Source of the DNA: Halorientalis litorea
GTDB taxonomy: Archaea; Halobacteriota; Halobacteria; Halobacteriales; Haloarculaceae
Direction of reading: 5' to 3'
Length of the DNA: 64,000 nt
NCBI RefSeq assembly: GCF_023028225.1
Contig: NZ_CP095482.1
Coordinates: 682,001-746,000 of the forward strand
Shown here: one piece after another, positions 46,454 to 56,000 of the stretch
Layout of the letters: every line of letters starts with the position of its first letter
Position numbering within the stretch: position 1 is the first letter of the stretch
Program-made: the position numbers and the translations under genes
The notes under the pieces: model-generated
Database searches by the model: none
What the model was told of the DNA's origin: nothing
The model's input: the letters and a program-made list of their open reading frames with translations, nothing else

Positions 46454-46747
46454 CTACTGCGTGTTCACGGCACTGGAGTCTTCCACGGCGAAGTCCGCGG
46501 GGCTGTGGCCCCGGCGGACGACGTGTTCGCTGACCAGCAGTTTCTCCGACCGGTCGAGTTTTCCCCAGTCCAAATCCGCCGGTGGAGTCGACTCGTAGAC
46601 TTCGTACTGGTCGAACACGTCGCCGTTGACGAATCGCTCGAAGGAATCACAGACCGGACACGTCATCGTGAGGTGCGAGACGTCGAACTCCCGGACCACG
46701 GTGTGGTCGAGGCAGTTCAGACACCGGTAGGGGAATTCTCTGGGCAC
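46454..46747 (-). CDS. zinc-ribbon protein of unknown function
   Basis: A 97-residue protein with two CxxC pairs (C9-C12 in RCLNCLD; C30-C33 in CPVCDS) forming one zinc site near the N-terminus, followed by a helical, charged C-terminal half (DLDWGKLDRSEKLLVSEHVV). Found in haloarchaea as far as I know. Function is not known. Confidence 0.72.
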   Translation of the reverse strand: MPREFPYRCLNCLDHTVVREFDVSHLTMTCPVCDSFERFVNGDVFDQYEVYESTPPADLDWGKLDRSEKLLVSEHVVRRGHSPADFAVEDSSAVNTQ

Positions 46748-46950
46748 ACTGCCGATTGGGGCCGAAGAAGGGAGTATCTGTGGGTTTCGTCACCGAAATG
46801 AAATGCCCGGGGGACGACAGAACCACGGAAAACCTCCGGTTTTCCTGCTTCACGCTCGCTCTCGATGCTCGCGTGAACCCTCCGGGTTCGGAGTGGCCGG
46901 GCATTCCCACGGCGTTGCCACTCGTCTCCGACTCGTGGCGGTAGTGAGAA

Positions 46951-47090
46951 TGCCCGGGGAGGGCTCCGAACCCTCGATCTCCGCATGTCCCAGGTTCGAG
47001 GTTCGACGGGCCTCGTGGGACCGGGAGTCCGCCGCGTGAGTCTCGATAACCCTATGAGTGCGGCGCTATGTCCAGCTAAGCCACCCGGGC
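46951..47090 (-). tRNA. elongator tRNA-Met (CAT) with intron
   Basis: The minus strand carries a split tRNA: 5' exon 47053-47090 (GCCCGGG acceptor, D-arm, CCGCA anticodon stem, CTCATA loop with anticodon CAT), intron 46987-47052 (66 nt) inserted after position 37, and 3' exon 46951-46986 (TGCGG stem, T-arm GAGGGTTCGGAGCCCTC, CCCGGGC acceptor, discriminator A). Exons total 74 nt. The intron position is the canonical archaeal one, removed by the splicing endonuclease at a bulge-helix-bulge. Its acceptor-end sequence (AATGCCCGGGG) is repeated at 46797-46807, beyond the 3' end. Confidence 0.93.
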
Positions 47091-47240
47091 GCATCCGGTG
47101 ATAGTCGAGTCGCCATCTTATACCTTCTCATATCCGGCGGTTGCCCGCTCCCGTGTGGGAGTTCGCGCCACAGGGTCCCGGAGCGCGGGTCGTTCGGGAC
47201 CCACCCGCGGATTTAAGCCACACCGCTGGTACACACGACC

Positions 47241-48281
47241 ATGGACGTTCCTGACCTCGTCCGGGACGCCCTCGGGGGCGAGGAGATACAGGCGGGCGTC
47301 AACCTCGGCGACGAGGACACCGTCTGTCTCACGCCGACTCGGACGTTACTCTACCGCGCGGAAGGACTGTTGAGCGACGAGAAAGTCGAAGAGTTCCCGC
47401 ACGACATCGAGCGACTGGCGGTCAGCGAGGGGCGACGGAAGACGAAGTTCACCCTCCACTACGTCGACGACGCACGGTCGTTCAGCGTCCCGAGCAGTCG
47501 GGATACGCAGGTTCTCGAACTCCTCTTTCGGGGCATCCTGCGGACGGCAGGTGTCATCGAGGCAGACGAGAACATCGCCGGCGCGTTCCGGTTCAGTGAA
47601 CTCGCCGTCGTCGTCACGGACGCCCGCGTCGTCAGGCACATCGGGGCGGCAGTCTGGACCGACGACTATCAGGTGTACCCGTACGCGGACCTGACGGGGC
47701 TTGCCTTCGAGCGGGGAAGTGTCGCGACCGAGGTCGTCCTCGAAATCGACGGGCGGCCGCAGCGCGTCAAGACGCCCAACGACCAAGCGCGGAAGGTCCA
47801 GGAGGTCATCGAGGAGACTGCCTTCGAGTACCACGGCGTCTCCTCCTTGGAAGAGCTGAACGCGGCCGTCGGAACCGACGAAACGGACGCGCCTGCCGAG
47901 GACGACGACGGCCTCGGCCTCGGGAGCGGCGTCGAACCGCTCGTGACCGACGCCGACGGGTCCAGCATGGACGAGCCGATGGAGCCGGCGAGTCGCTCCG
48001 ACACGACGGCCGACACCGACGCGCACGACAGTAGAGTGGATGGGGTCAGACAGACAGACGCCGCGACGGCGACCGGGCACTCTTCGCGTTCAGCACCCTC
48101 CGAGCCAAGGGATGACGCGACGGAGAACGGCACCACGGGTCCGACCAGCGAGGACATCGCGGCCGTCGAGGAGCGACTCTCGGAGTTGACGACGGCCGTC
48201 CAGCGACAGAACGAACTCCTAGAGGAGCAACACGACATCATCGAGCAACTCGTCCGCGAACTGCGCGAGGGACGCGGTTAG
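47241..48281 (+). CDS. haloarchaeal PH-like protein with coiled-coil tail
   Basis: A 346-residue protein. The first 210 residues form two related beta-rich, PH-like halves (LTPTRTLLYRAEGLLSDEKV; later VVVTDARVVRHIGAAVWTDD and YPYADLTGLAFERG), followed by a low-complexity acidic/Thr linker (about 215-300) and a C-terminal coiled coil (about 302-344: EERLSELTTAVQRQNELLEE). It belongs to a haloarchaeal family without known function. The design suggests an oligomeric adaptor. Its stop overlaps the convergent DUF5830 gene by 4 bp. Confidence 0.75.
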   Translation: MDVPDLVRDALGGEEIQAGVNLGDEDTVCLTPTRTLLYRAEGLLSDEKVEEFPHDIERLAVSEGRRKTKFTLHYVDDARSFSVPSSRDTQVLELLFRGILRTAGVIEADENIAGAFRFSELAVVVTDARVVRHIGAAVWTDDYQVYPYADLTGLAFERGSVATEVVLEIDGRPQRVKTPNDQARKVQEVIEETAFEYHGVSSLEELNAAVGTDETDAPAEDDDGLGLGSGVEPLVTDADGSSMDEPMEPASRSDTTADTDAHDSRVDGVRQTDAATATGHSSRSAPSEPRDDATENGTTGPTSEDIAAVEERLSELTTAVQRQNELLEEQHDIIEQLVRELREGRG

Positions 48282-48640
48282 GACTCGCGGCCCGTGACTT
48301 TTCTGATACACGAGGAGCCGAAGGGGCCGTGTTCGCCCGCGTCGAAGGTAATGAAGTAGCCAGTCGAGAGCCCGGCACCACAGCGTCGGCAACTGAACTC
48401 CCCCTCCTTGGTTATCACGTCGGCCTCGAAGCTCACGTAGTCGTGGCCCTGCGGACGGATGGTGCCGTCCTCGCGGTCGACGATACCCCGCGTGACCGCG
48501 GTGTCGAGAATCTCGCGCTGGACGTTCGGGTCGGTGGTGACCGTCTCGATGCGGTCCAGCGCGTCGGCGACGCTCAGCGAGTCGTCTTCGAGGCTCGCCA
48601 GCAAGTCCAGCCCCAACTCGACTGGGTCGATGTCGCGCAC
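48278..48640 (-). CDS. DUF5830 family zinc-binding protein
   Basis: A 120-residue protein: a helical N-terminal part (about 1-55) and a C-terminal module with C84 and C87 (CRRCGAG) and C111 (GSSCIRK), plus His103 as a possible fourth ligand. I place it in haloarchaeal DUF5830 with moderate certainty. Its role is unknown. Confidence 0.72.
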   Translation of the reverse strand: MRDIDPVELGLDLLASLEDDSLSVADALDRIETVTTDPNVQREILDTAVTRGIVDREDGTIRPQGHDYVSFEADVITKEGEFSCRRCGAGLSTGYFITFDAGEHGPFGSSCIRKVTGRES

Positions 48641-48771
48641 GCCGGGAGGGTGGATGGCCGCCGGATTAAGCGTTGCGTGGGCCGTCCGGCGGCGTGTGCG
48701 AACGGGCGTCGAGCCGTGGCGGTTGCGCGGACCACAAGAGGTTTGTCGAGTCAGTGGCCACGAGAGGGTAG

Positions 48772-49431
48772 ATGCAGCGAGCGACGCGGCGACAGGTGGT
48801 CGGGACTGCCGTCGGCGGCGGCGTCGTCGCCGCGGCGGCGGTGGTGCTGTCGCCGGCCGCCGTCCTGCAGGGGGCCGAACGCGTCGCCACTCGTCCGGTT
48901 CTCTTCGTGTGTGTCCTCGCCGCGCTCTACCTGTGTCGGCCGTTCGTCCTCTGGCCTATCAGTGCCGTCTCGGTACTTGTGGGCTACGTGTACGGCGTCG
49001 CCGTCGGCATCCCGGTGGGGCTGGCCGGAGCCGTCCTGACGTGTCTCCCGCCGTTTCTCTTGGCCCGCTACGCACAGACCGGCGACGGCCTGTTCGGTCA
49101 ACTCGGCGAGATGGGGGGCCGGTTGGTCGCGGGCACCGGCGAACTCCGGGGTATCGTCGCCGTCCGGCTGGCACCGCTCCCGGCGGACCCGGTGTCCTAC
49201 GCCGCCGGGTTGTCGGGCGTCAGTCGCGGGCGGTTCGTCCTCGGGACGCTGCTGGGTGAACTCCCGTGGGTGACGGCGGCCGTCCTCGCCGGGCACTCGA
49301 TGCACAGTCTCGCGCTCCGCGGGACGGACGTGGGCGTGTGGCTCGTCGTCGGTGCCGCGTCGCTGGCCGCGCTCCTGTTGGCCGGGCCGGCGTACCGGCA
49401 CGTCCGCGCCCGGCGTGAGGTCGCTCAGTAG
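48772..49431 (+). CDS. TVP38/TMEM64 (VTT) family membrane protein
   Basis: A 219-residue protein with five or six spans and the VTT-domain signature: a G-x-x-x-G-rich segment (LVGYVYGVAVGIPVGLAG, about 69-86), and the re-entrant loop VAVRLAPLPADPVSYAAGLS (about 128-147). VTT proteins move lipids or small metabolites between membrane leaflets in other organisms. Substrate unknown. It ends inside the last bases of the convergent zinc-finger gene. Confidence 0.83.
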   Translation: MQRATRRQVVGTAVGGGVVAAAAVVLSPAAVLQGAERVATRPVLFVCVLAALYLCRPFVLWPISAVSVLVGYVYGVAVGIPVGLAGAVLTCLPPFLLARYAQTGDGLFGQLGEMGGRLVAGTGELRGIVAVRLAPLPADPVSYAAGLSGVSRGRFVLGTLLGELPWVTAAVLAGHSMHSLALRGTDVGVWLVVGAASLAALLLAGPAYRHVRARREVAQ

Positions 49432-49565
49432 AACGTGTCCGCACAGTCGTAGACGACGCCGTGTTCCGGGCAGACGTACTTGCAGTGACGGCTGAACAGC
49501 GGGCGGTCACACCGCGGGCAGGGCCGCCCGCCCGTCCCGTCTCCGGCGGCGTTAGAGTCGTTCAC
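49425..49565 (-). CDS. 46-residue CPxC zinc-finger microprotein
   Basis: The frame from a GTG at 49563-49565 encodes NDSNAAGDGTGGRPCPRCDR and then LFSRHCKYVCPEHGVVYDC. Cysteines at 16, 19, 28, 32 and 41 with His27 and His35 could form one or two zinc pockets. The Cys/His pattern and the ending DCADTFY recall a small zinc-finger family widespread in haloarchaea. No upstream ATG is available, so GTG is taken. Its last 7 bp overlap the end of the VTT gene on the opposite strand. Confidence 0.75.
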   Translation of the reverse strand: MNDSNAAGDGTGGRPCPRCDRPLFSRHCKYVCPEHGVVYDCADTFY

Positions 49566-49721
49566 AGAGATCCAATCGGACGCCGTGGGCTTGAACAGTT
49601 CGGAGGAATTCTAGATGCAGTCCGGACGGAGTTCGCACAACGGCTTTTGGGGGCTGTCGCCTCGGCCCGAGTATGAGAGTGACCGTGCCGCGACTGTGGT
49701 CGACCGACCGGAGGCAGTACC

Positions 49722-51281
49722 GTGTCCAGTGAGTCCCGTCTCGTGGGTGCCCTCCCGACTGGACTGGTGGGGCTGTTCGCGGGCCTCGCGGCGGTGGCTG
49801 GGTCCTACGCTGTCGCCGGGTTCACGCCGGGGTTCGTCGCCGCCCCGGTGTCGAGTTTCATCGCCGTGACGATGCCGGACGTGGTCATCCGCTACGCGAT
49901 TACCGTCCTCGGGAGCCTCGGCCAGCAACTGAACCTCCTGACTGCAATCGGCATCGTCGTCGTCGCCGTCGGCGGCGTCACGGTGGCGGGCCTCGTCCTC
50001 GGGCGGCGACTCAACAACCGCGCGACCCCCGTTGTCGCGGCAATCGGGGGCGCGTGGGGCCTCACTGTCGTACTGACCGGGAACGTGACGCTCGCGCTGG
50101 GTGCAGGGTTGCCGGCGGGATTGGTCGTCCTCGTCGCCGAAGTCGTCCCCACGCTCCCAGTCGGCGACAGTATCACCCGAGACCGGCGGCAGGTGCTGTC
50201 GAGCGGTGCCGCAGTCGTCGGCATCGGCCTCGTCGGCTACCTCCTCGGGAGACGCCGGACACCGGACGCCCGGTCGTTGGACGACGAAGCCGACGGCAAC
50301 GCGGACACCGGTGACGATGCGGGCACGGGCACCGAGCGGCCGAGCGAACGCGAACAGTTCGTCGCCGCGGCACGGGAGCAGTCTCTGGACGTGGATGGCC
50401 TCGAACCGCTCGTGAGCGAGGAGTTCTACAAAGTCGACATCAACGCCGTCGACCCGACCGTCGACGAGTCGTCGTGGTCGCTCAGCGTCACCGGCGAAGT
50501 CGAGACGGAACTCACCTTCGACTACGAGGCCCTGCGGGACATGGAGAGCGTCGACCGCTTCGAGACGCTCCGCTGTGTCGGTGAGGGACTCAACGGGCGG
50601 AAGATGGACACCGCGCTGTGGACCGGCGTCCCCGTCGGCGACATCCTCGACCGGGCGAACCCGCAGGGCGACTGCGAGTGCGTGATGTTGCGGGCCGCCG
50701 ACGACTACTTCGAGGAGTTCCCGCTGGCCGCGCTGGAGGACGGCTTGCTGGCCTACGGCATGAACGGACAGGTTCTCCCGCGCGCCCACGGCTACCCGGT
50801 CCGCGCGCTCGTCCCCGGCCACTGGGGCGAAATCAACGTCAAGTGGCTCACCGAAATCGAGGTCCTCGAACGGGAGGCGGACGGGTACTGGGAACAACGT
50901 GGGTGGCACGGCACCGGTCCGGTCACCACCGTCGCCAAGATACACGCCGTCAACGAACTCGGCGACGGCCGGCGGGAGGTCGGCGGGCACACCTACGCCG
51001 GGACGCGCGGTATCGACACCGTCGAGGTGTCGACCGACGGGGGGTCGACGTGGAACGAGGCCGACCTCTCCGAGCCACTGACGGACATCACAGACGCGAG
51101 CGAGACAGGCGACGCCGTGAACGACGTGTGGCGGCAGTGGCGGTACGCCTACGACGCGCCGGGCGGGAGTCACGAGGTGGTCGCCCGCGCCGTCGACGGG
51201 ACGGGTGAACTCCAGCCACAGGAGGAGTCGGACCCGTACCCGAACGGTCCCAGCGGGTGGGTGTCGAGAACCGTCCAGTGA
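49722..51281 (+). CDS. membrane-anchored sulfite-oxidase-type molybdopterin oxidoreductase
   Basis: A 519-residue protein starting at GTG. The first 180 residues hold four or five membrane spans; an acidic linker (about 185-215) leads to a sulfite-oxidase-type Moco domain (about 225-410) in which C285 (LRCVGEGLNG) is the likely molybdenum ligand, and a C-terminal Ig-like dimerisation domain (about 415-519). RRR at 177-179 follows the last N-terminal span. The substrate (sulfite, nitrate or another oxo-anion) cannot be read from sequence. A small wHTH and a membrane protein gene follow on the same strand. Confidence 0.87.
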   Translation: MSSESRLVGALPTGLVGLFAGLAAVAGSYAVAGFTPGFVAAPVSSFIAVTMPDVVIRYAITVLGSLGQQLNLLTAIGIVVVAVGGVTVAGLVLGRRLNNRATPVVAAIGGAWGLTVVLTGNVTLALGAGLPAGLVVLVAEVVPTLPVGDSITRDRRQVLSSGAAVVGIGLVGYLLGRRRTPDARSLDDEADGNADTGDDAGTGTERPSEREQFVAAAREQSLDVDGLEPLVSEEFYKVDINAVDPTVDESSWSLSVTGEVETELTFDYEALRDMESVDRFETLRCVGEGLNGRKMDTALWTGVPVGDILDRANPQGDCECVMLRAADDYFEEFPLAALEDGLLAYGMNGQVLPRAHGYPVRALVPGHWGEINVKWLTEIEVLEREADGYWEQRGWHGTGPVTTVAKIHAVNELGDGRREVGGHTYAGTRGIDTVEVSTDGGSTWNEADLSEPLTDITDASETGDAVNDVWRQWRYAYDAPGGSHEVVARAVDGTGELQPQEESDPYPNGPSGWVSRTVQ

Positions 51282-51327
51282 ACCACCACGCCTTTGCCGA
51301 AACCGTGAGAACAACCGGGGACTGCCG

Positions 51328-51603
51328 ATGGAGAAGGCCCTGTGGTACTTACTGGCTGGCACGCGCGGCGGCGCGAACCGAGCGCGCATCATCCGGGTGC
51401 TCGACGACCGCCCCCGCAACGCCAACCAACTCGCGGAGGAACTCGGCGTGGACTACAACACCGTCCGCCACCACCTCGACACCCTGCTCGACCACGACGT
51501 CGTCGAGCGTGGCGGCGACGACTACGGGGCACTGTACTTCCTCACGGACCAGTTCGAGCACCATCGAGAGACCTTCGAGGAGATAACAGAGGAGATGAAC
51601 TGA
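51328..51603 (+). CDS. small winged-helix regulator
   Basis: A 91-residue ArsR-like winged helix: MEKALWYLLAGTRGGANRAR, then RPRNANQLAEELGVDYNTVR as recognition helix and a wing with DDYGALYFL. It is followed 2 bp after its stop by a membrane protein gene, a pairing common in haloarchaea, in which the membrane partner may carry the sensing role. The ATG at 51328 is chosen because it begins the wHTH fold. Confidence 0.85.
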   Translation: MEKALWYLLAGTRGGANRARIIRVLDDRPRNANQLAEELGVDYNTVRHHLDTLLDHDVVERGGDDYGALYFLTDQFEHHRETFEEITEEMN

Positions 51604-51605
51604 CA

Positions 51606-51902
51606 ATGGCAATGAGTACGTGGATAACCGTCGCAACCGCCTTCGCGGGGCTGAACGTCCTGTTACTGGCGACGCTCGGGTTCGTATGGCTTCGCAACTA
51701 CCGGACGTTCGGCACGCCGCTCATCCTCGGGTTGCTGGCGTTCGCGGCCGTCATGCTCGTCCAAAACCTCGCGTCTATCTACTTCTTTTTCTCGATGGGG
51801 ATGCTCTACTCGGGGAGCCCCACCGCCCAGCAATTCGTCGCCGGACTGCGCGGACTGGAGTTCCTCGCACTGCTCTTTCTGACCTACGTGACGATGCAGT
51901 GA
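51606..51902 (+). CDS. small membrane protein paired with the wHTH regulator
   Basis: A 98-residue protein with three spans (about 6-28, 37-62, 78-97). It starts 2 bp after the stop of the wHTH gene; a second ATG two codons later is an alternative. Such pairs look like membrane sensor plus DNA-binding partner, but this is inferred from position. Confidence 0.75.
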   Translation: MAMSTWITVATAFAGLNVLLLATLGFVWLRNYRTFGTPLILGLLAFAAVMLVQNLASIYFFFSMGMLYSGSPTAQQFVAGLRGLEFLALLFLTYVTMQ

Positions 51903-51914
51903 CGGCATCGGGGT

Positions 51915-51923
51915 CTTTTAAAT
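51915..51923 (+). promoter_or_regulatory. TATA box before the leader ORF and HalOD1 gene
   Basis: CTTTTAAAT is centred about 24 bp before the ATG at 51943, so the transcript probably begins at or near that codon. Confidence 0.55.
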
Positions 51924-51942
51924 CGGTTTCCTATACAACCCA

Positions 51943-51978
51943 ATGAGTGAGACTGGTGGGTCCGTGAGTTGGATGTAG
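51943..51978 (+). other. 11-codon leader ORF ahead of HalOD1
   Basis: ATG at the predicted transcript start opens a frame for MSETGGSVSWM that ends in TAG 3 bp before the HalOD1 ATG at 51982. A leaderless message would be translated from this codon first, and re-initiation or coupling could then reach HalOD1. It may be chance. Confidence 0.35.
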
Positions 51979-51981
51979 CCG

Positions 51982-52275
51982 ATGACGACAGCCGACACCG
52001 AAGTTAGTAGCAGAGGAGAACACCGGACGATAGTGCAGGACAACGAACACACGAGCGACGCACTCGTCAGGGCCGTCGCAGTTGTCGAAGGCTGTGACCC
52101 GCTCGACCTCACGCCGCTGTACGACAGTATCGACCCGGACACCATCGACGCACTTTTCCACCCAAGTTCGGGCCGTGTCGAGAACGAACGGACACTCACC
52201 CTCGCATATCACGGCCACGAAGTGACCGTCAGCGGCGACTCCCACCACACACGTATCGTAGTCGACGACCGCTGA
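51982..52275 (+). CDS. HalOD1 output-domain protein
   Basis: This 97-residue protein carries a HalOD1 domain: SDALVRAVAVVEGCDPLDLT (about 25-44), LYDSIDPDTIDALFHPSSG, and the beta pair LTLAYHGHEVTVSGDSHH. It precedes an HTH-10 regulator by 57 bp on the same strand, mirroring the pair at 23267/23584. Output or partner unknown. The leader ORF and TATA box upstream suggest its expression is tuned at translation. Confidence 0.87.
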   Translation: MTTADTEVSSRGEHRTIVQDNEHTSDALVRAVAVVEGCDPLDLTPLYDSIDPDTIDALFHPSSGRVENERTLTLAYHGHEVTVSGDSHHTRIVVDDR

Positions 52276-52332
52276 GGAAGCCGCAAGCGACCCGCACAAA
52301 CGGTCAAAAACGTCCCCGGCGTTCGTTTAGGT

Positions 52333-53001
52333 ATGAGTGTCGTCGCGGAGTTTCGCCTCCCGCACGAAGAGTTCGCACTCGCCGAATCGTTCGCCGTCGA
52401 ACCGGACCTCGTCGTGGAGGCAGAGCGAGCCGTCGCAACGCCGACCGACCGGCTGTTCCCACACGTGTGGCTTCGCGGACACGACTTCGACGACAGCGTA
52501 CACCCCGCCGAGGACCCGACGGTCGAGACGGCACGCGAAATCGCACGTACCGAGGCCGGACGGCTCTACACGGTCGAGTGGGCGGATATCGTACAGGAGC
52601 GAATCCAGTCGACACTGGACCGCAACGTCTCTGTACTCCAGTTTCTCGGCGACTCCTGTGGCTGGCACGCCCGGATACGCGTTCCCGAGCACGCCTACCT
52701 CTCGGAGTTTCAAGACTTGCTCATCCGGGCGGACGTAGACGTAGAGATAGAGCGAATCTACAGGCCACAGACACCGAACGCCAGCAGCCTCGACAGCCTC
52801 ACGACCAAACAGCGGGCGGCGGTCGTAATGGCCGTCGAACTCGGGTTCTACGAGGTGCCGCGTGCCACGTCGATGGGGGCTGTCGCCGAGGAACTCGGCA
52901 TCTCACAGCAGGCACTCTCGAAACGACTCAGACGGGCACACGCCGCGATAATCGGCGAAACGGTGTCGGGCAACGTAGCCAAGGCGACGGTTCGTCGGTA
53001 G
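52333..53001 (+). CDS. bat-type HTH-10 transcriptional regulator
   Basis: A 222-residue regulator with a bat-like N-terminal half (about 1-150) and a C-terminal HTH-10 (about 158-207: LTTKQRAAVVMAVELGFYEV, VAEELGISQQALSKRLRRA). It is similar in size and plan to the protein at 23584-24243, and likewise adjacent to a HalOD1 gene. Effector and targets unknown. Confidence 0.88.
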   Translation: MSVVAEFRLPHEEFALAESFAVEPDLVVEAERAVATPTDRLFPHVWLRGHDFDDSVHPAEDPTVETAREIARTEAGRLYTVEWADIVQERIQSTLDRNVSVLQFLGDSCGWHARIRVPEHAYLSEFQDLLIRADVDVEIERIYRPQTPNASSLDSLTTKQRAAVVMAVELGFYEVPRATSMGAVAEELGISQQALSKRLRRAHAAIIGETVSGNVAKATVRR

Positions 53002-53054
53002 CGACCAGCCCCGTAGTGTCACACGCTCCAACGTGGGAGTGGGGGTCGCTCAGG

Positions 53055-56000
53055 TCAGCACTCCGACCAACCGCAGGACTCGCAGGTCTTACACCCTTCC
53101 GAGTAGTACAGCGTCATCGCGCCGCACTCGGGGCACTCGGGGCTCTCGCCGGCCGAGATGAGGTCCTGTGTCGCGTCGTCGGACTGGGTCGCCGCGTCGG
53201 GACCCGCGCCCTGCGGCCCGCCGGCGTCGACTGCCGCGCCCGGCCCGCCGTCGGGTTCGGGCACGCCCGCGCCGGCGTCGACGTTGGGGTCCGTCTCCGT
53301 GTCCTCCGCCGTCTCCTCCAGCGTGGCCTGTTTGGGATAGGCCTTGTCGAGTTCGTCTTCGAGGTACCGGCGCATCGCCGTCCCGATGGCGTCGGGGATG
53401 GACTGAATCTGCTCGCCCTTGTCCCACGCGACTTTCGGGCTCCGCGTGCCCTGCAGTTCGTCGACGACTTCCATCGGGTCCACGCCCGAGCGCAGGGCCG
53501 TCGAGATGACTTTCGCCAGTGCCTCGGTGAAGGAGTTGGTGAACCCACCGGAGTGGCCGATGTTGGCGAACAACTCGAACGGTTCGCCCGTCTCTGGGTC
53601 CTCGTTGATGGTCACGTACAGTTTGCCGTACCCGGTGTCGATGCGCTGGGAGACGCCCCGGAGGGCGTCCGGCCGCGAGCGTTTCTCGGCGTAGGCCTGT
53701 TGGTCGACGGAGAAGAGGTCCTCGACGCCAGCCTCCAGTGCGGCCTGTACGTCCTCGTGGTCGAGGAACGCCTCCAGACTGCCGAAGATGTCCTCGATTT
53801 GCTCGGAGAGGACCGTCGCCGCCTCGTCCTCGCCCATCTCGGCGAACTCGGCGTTGTCGGCGCGGGTCGTCAGCACCTGCTTCGAGCGCGTCCCGTCGCG
53901 GTAGTAGGTGACGCCCTTCCCGCCGTGTTCGTAGATGTACTCGAAGACTTCCTTCGCGTCCTCGACAGTGGAGTCGTTGGGTGCGTTGACGGTCTTCGAG
54001 ATGGCCGAGTCGACGCCCTCCTGACAGGCGACTTGGACGCCGGCGTGTTGTTTCGCGGTGAGTTGCTGGGTCGTGACGAACAGTTCGCCGATGGCGTCCG
54101 GCACGGTGTCGAGGCCGTCCAGCCCCTCGAACTCGTTGTTGGCCATCTGCTCTTGGGCCTCCTCTTTGACGGCTTCGACGTCGAGGCCGTTCTCCTCCAG
54201 CGTGCGCAGGAAATAGTCGTCGAACTCGACGAGCATCTCGTCGCCCTGCACGTCGTCGCTGACGTTCTTGTAGTAGGCGACGTTGTAGATGGGTTCACAC
54301 CCGCCGGTCGTGTTGCCGACCATGCTCGTGGTGCCGGTGGGCGCGATAGTGGTCGTGTTGTGGTTGCGGACGGCGAAGCCGTCGTCCCACTCGTCGGCGT
54401 CCAGTCCGGTCTGTTTCTCGAACCACTCGCGGTACTCGGTGGGGTCGGCGTATTTCGAGTTGTCCCACTCGTCGAAACTCCCGCGCTCCTCGGCGAGTTC
54501 GTGGGACGCCCACTTGGACTCGTGGTTGATGGTCCGCATCAACTGGCGGGCGACTTCGTTGCCCACGTCGCTCCCGTACTCCATACCGAGTTGGATGTAC
54601 AGTTGGGCGAGTCCCATCACGCCGAGACCGATTTTGCGCATCTCCCGGACCTTCTGCTCGATTTCGGGCACCGGGAAGTCGGACATGGTGACGACGTTCT
54701 CGAGGAAGCGCGTCCCCATCTCGATGCGGTGTTCGAACTCCGCCACGTCGATTGCCTCGTTGAGGAAGGCGTCCACGGCGGCTTCGAGCGTGTCGTACTC
54801 GTCGCCGTGTTCCTCGTGCCAGACGCGCCAGTCGGGGGCGTCCGTGTCCGCGAGCGTCGAGAGGTTGATGTGGCCGAGGTTACAGGCCTCGTACTCCTCC
54901 AGCGGCTGTTCGCCGCAGGGGTTCGTCGCGAGGATGCGGTGGTCGGGGTGTTCCTCCACGTCGAAGGAGTGTTCCTTGTTGACTCGTTCGAGGTAGATGA
55001 CGCCGGGTTCGCCGTTCTCGTGGGCACCTTCGACGATGTGTTCCCAGAGTTTCTCGGCGGGGACCGACAGCACTTCGCCGACTTCGACGTAGTCGCCCAG
55101 CCCGAACATGTCGTACAGTTCCTTCGTCTCGGCGGTGGCGACGTGCGGTTCCCCCGTCCGGGGGTTGGTGAACGTGAACTCCTCGCCGGCCTTCACGGCG
55201 TCCATGAAGTCGTCGGTGATGCCGACGGAGATGTTGAAGTTCGACAGGTGGCCCTCGACGGCGTTGCGGAGGTGTTCGGGAACCTTGCCGTCGTCGTCGA
55301 TGAGTTCGCGGGCCTCCTCCAGTGCGGCCTCGAAGGAGTTGTGCGTGAAGTCGTCGGGGTCGTTCAGCCGCAGCGTCTCGGCCAGCGACACGTCCTTGTT
55401 CTTCGCGTGGATGAACTGGATGACGTCGGGGTGGCTGACGCGCATGACGCCCATCTGGGCACCGCGGCGGGCACCGCCCTGCGCGATGGTCTCGCACATC
55501 TGGTCGTAGGTGCGCATGAACGTGATGGGGCCGGAGGCGATACCTCCAGTCGAACCGACGGCGTCGCCGTAGGGGCGGAGCCGCCAGAACGCGTAGCCCA
55601 TCCCGCCGCCGCTCTGGAACACCTGTGCGGCCTCTTTTGCGGTCTGGTGGATGTCGTCGATGTCGTCCTCGGGCGAGTCGACGAAACACGCCGAGAGCTG
55701 TTGCAGTTCGTCGCCCGCGTTCATCAGCGTCGGCGAGTTCGGCATGAAGGCCAGCCGTTCCATCAGGTTCTGGAACTCCGCGGCGGTGTCCTCGACGTGT
55801 TCGCGGACGTCGTCGGGGAGTTCGGGAACCAGCGTGTCGTAGGCGAACTTGTTGACGTTGTAGACAGAGAGTGTCGTCTCGGTGTCGTCCTCGGCGGTGG
55901 TCCCTTTCCCGAACACCTCGGCGGCGAGTTCGTCCCGGCGCGGGTGGTCGGGCTTCAGTTGGTCCGGCGTCACCGTAATCTCGACGCCGCGCTGGTCGGC

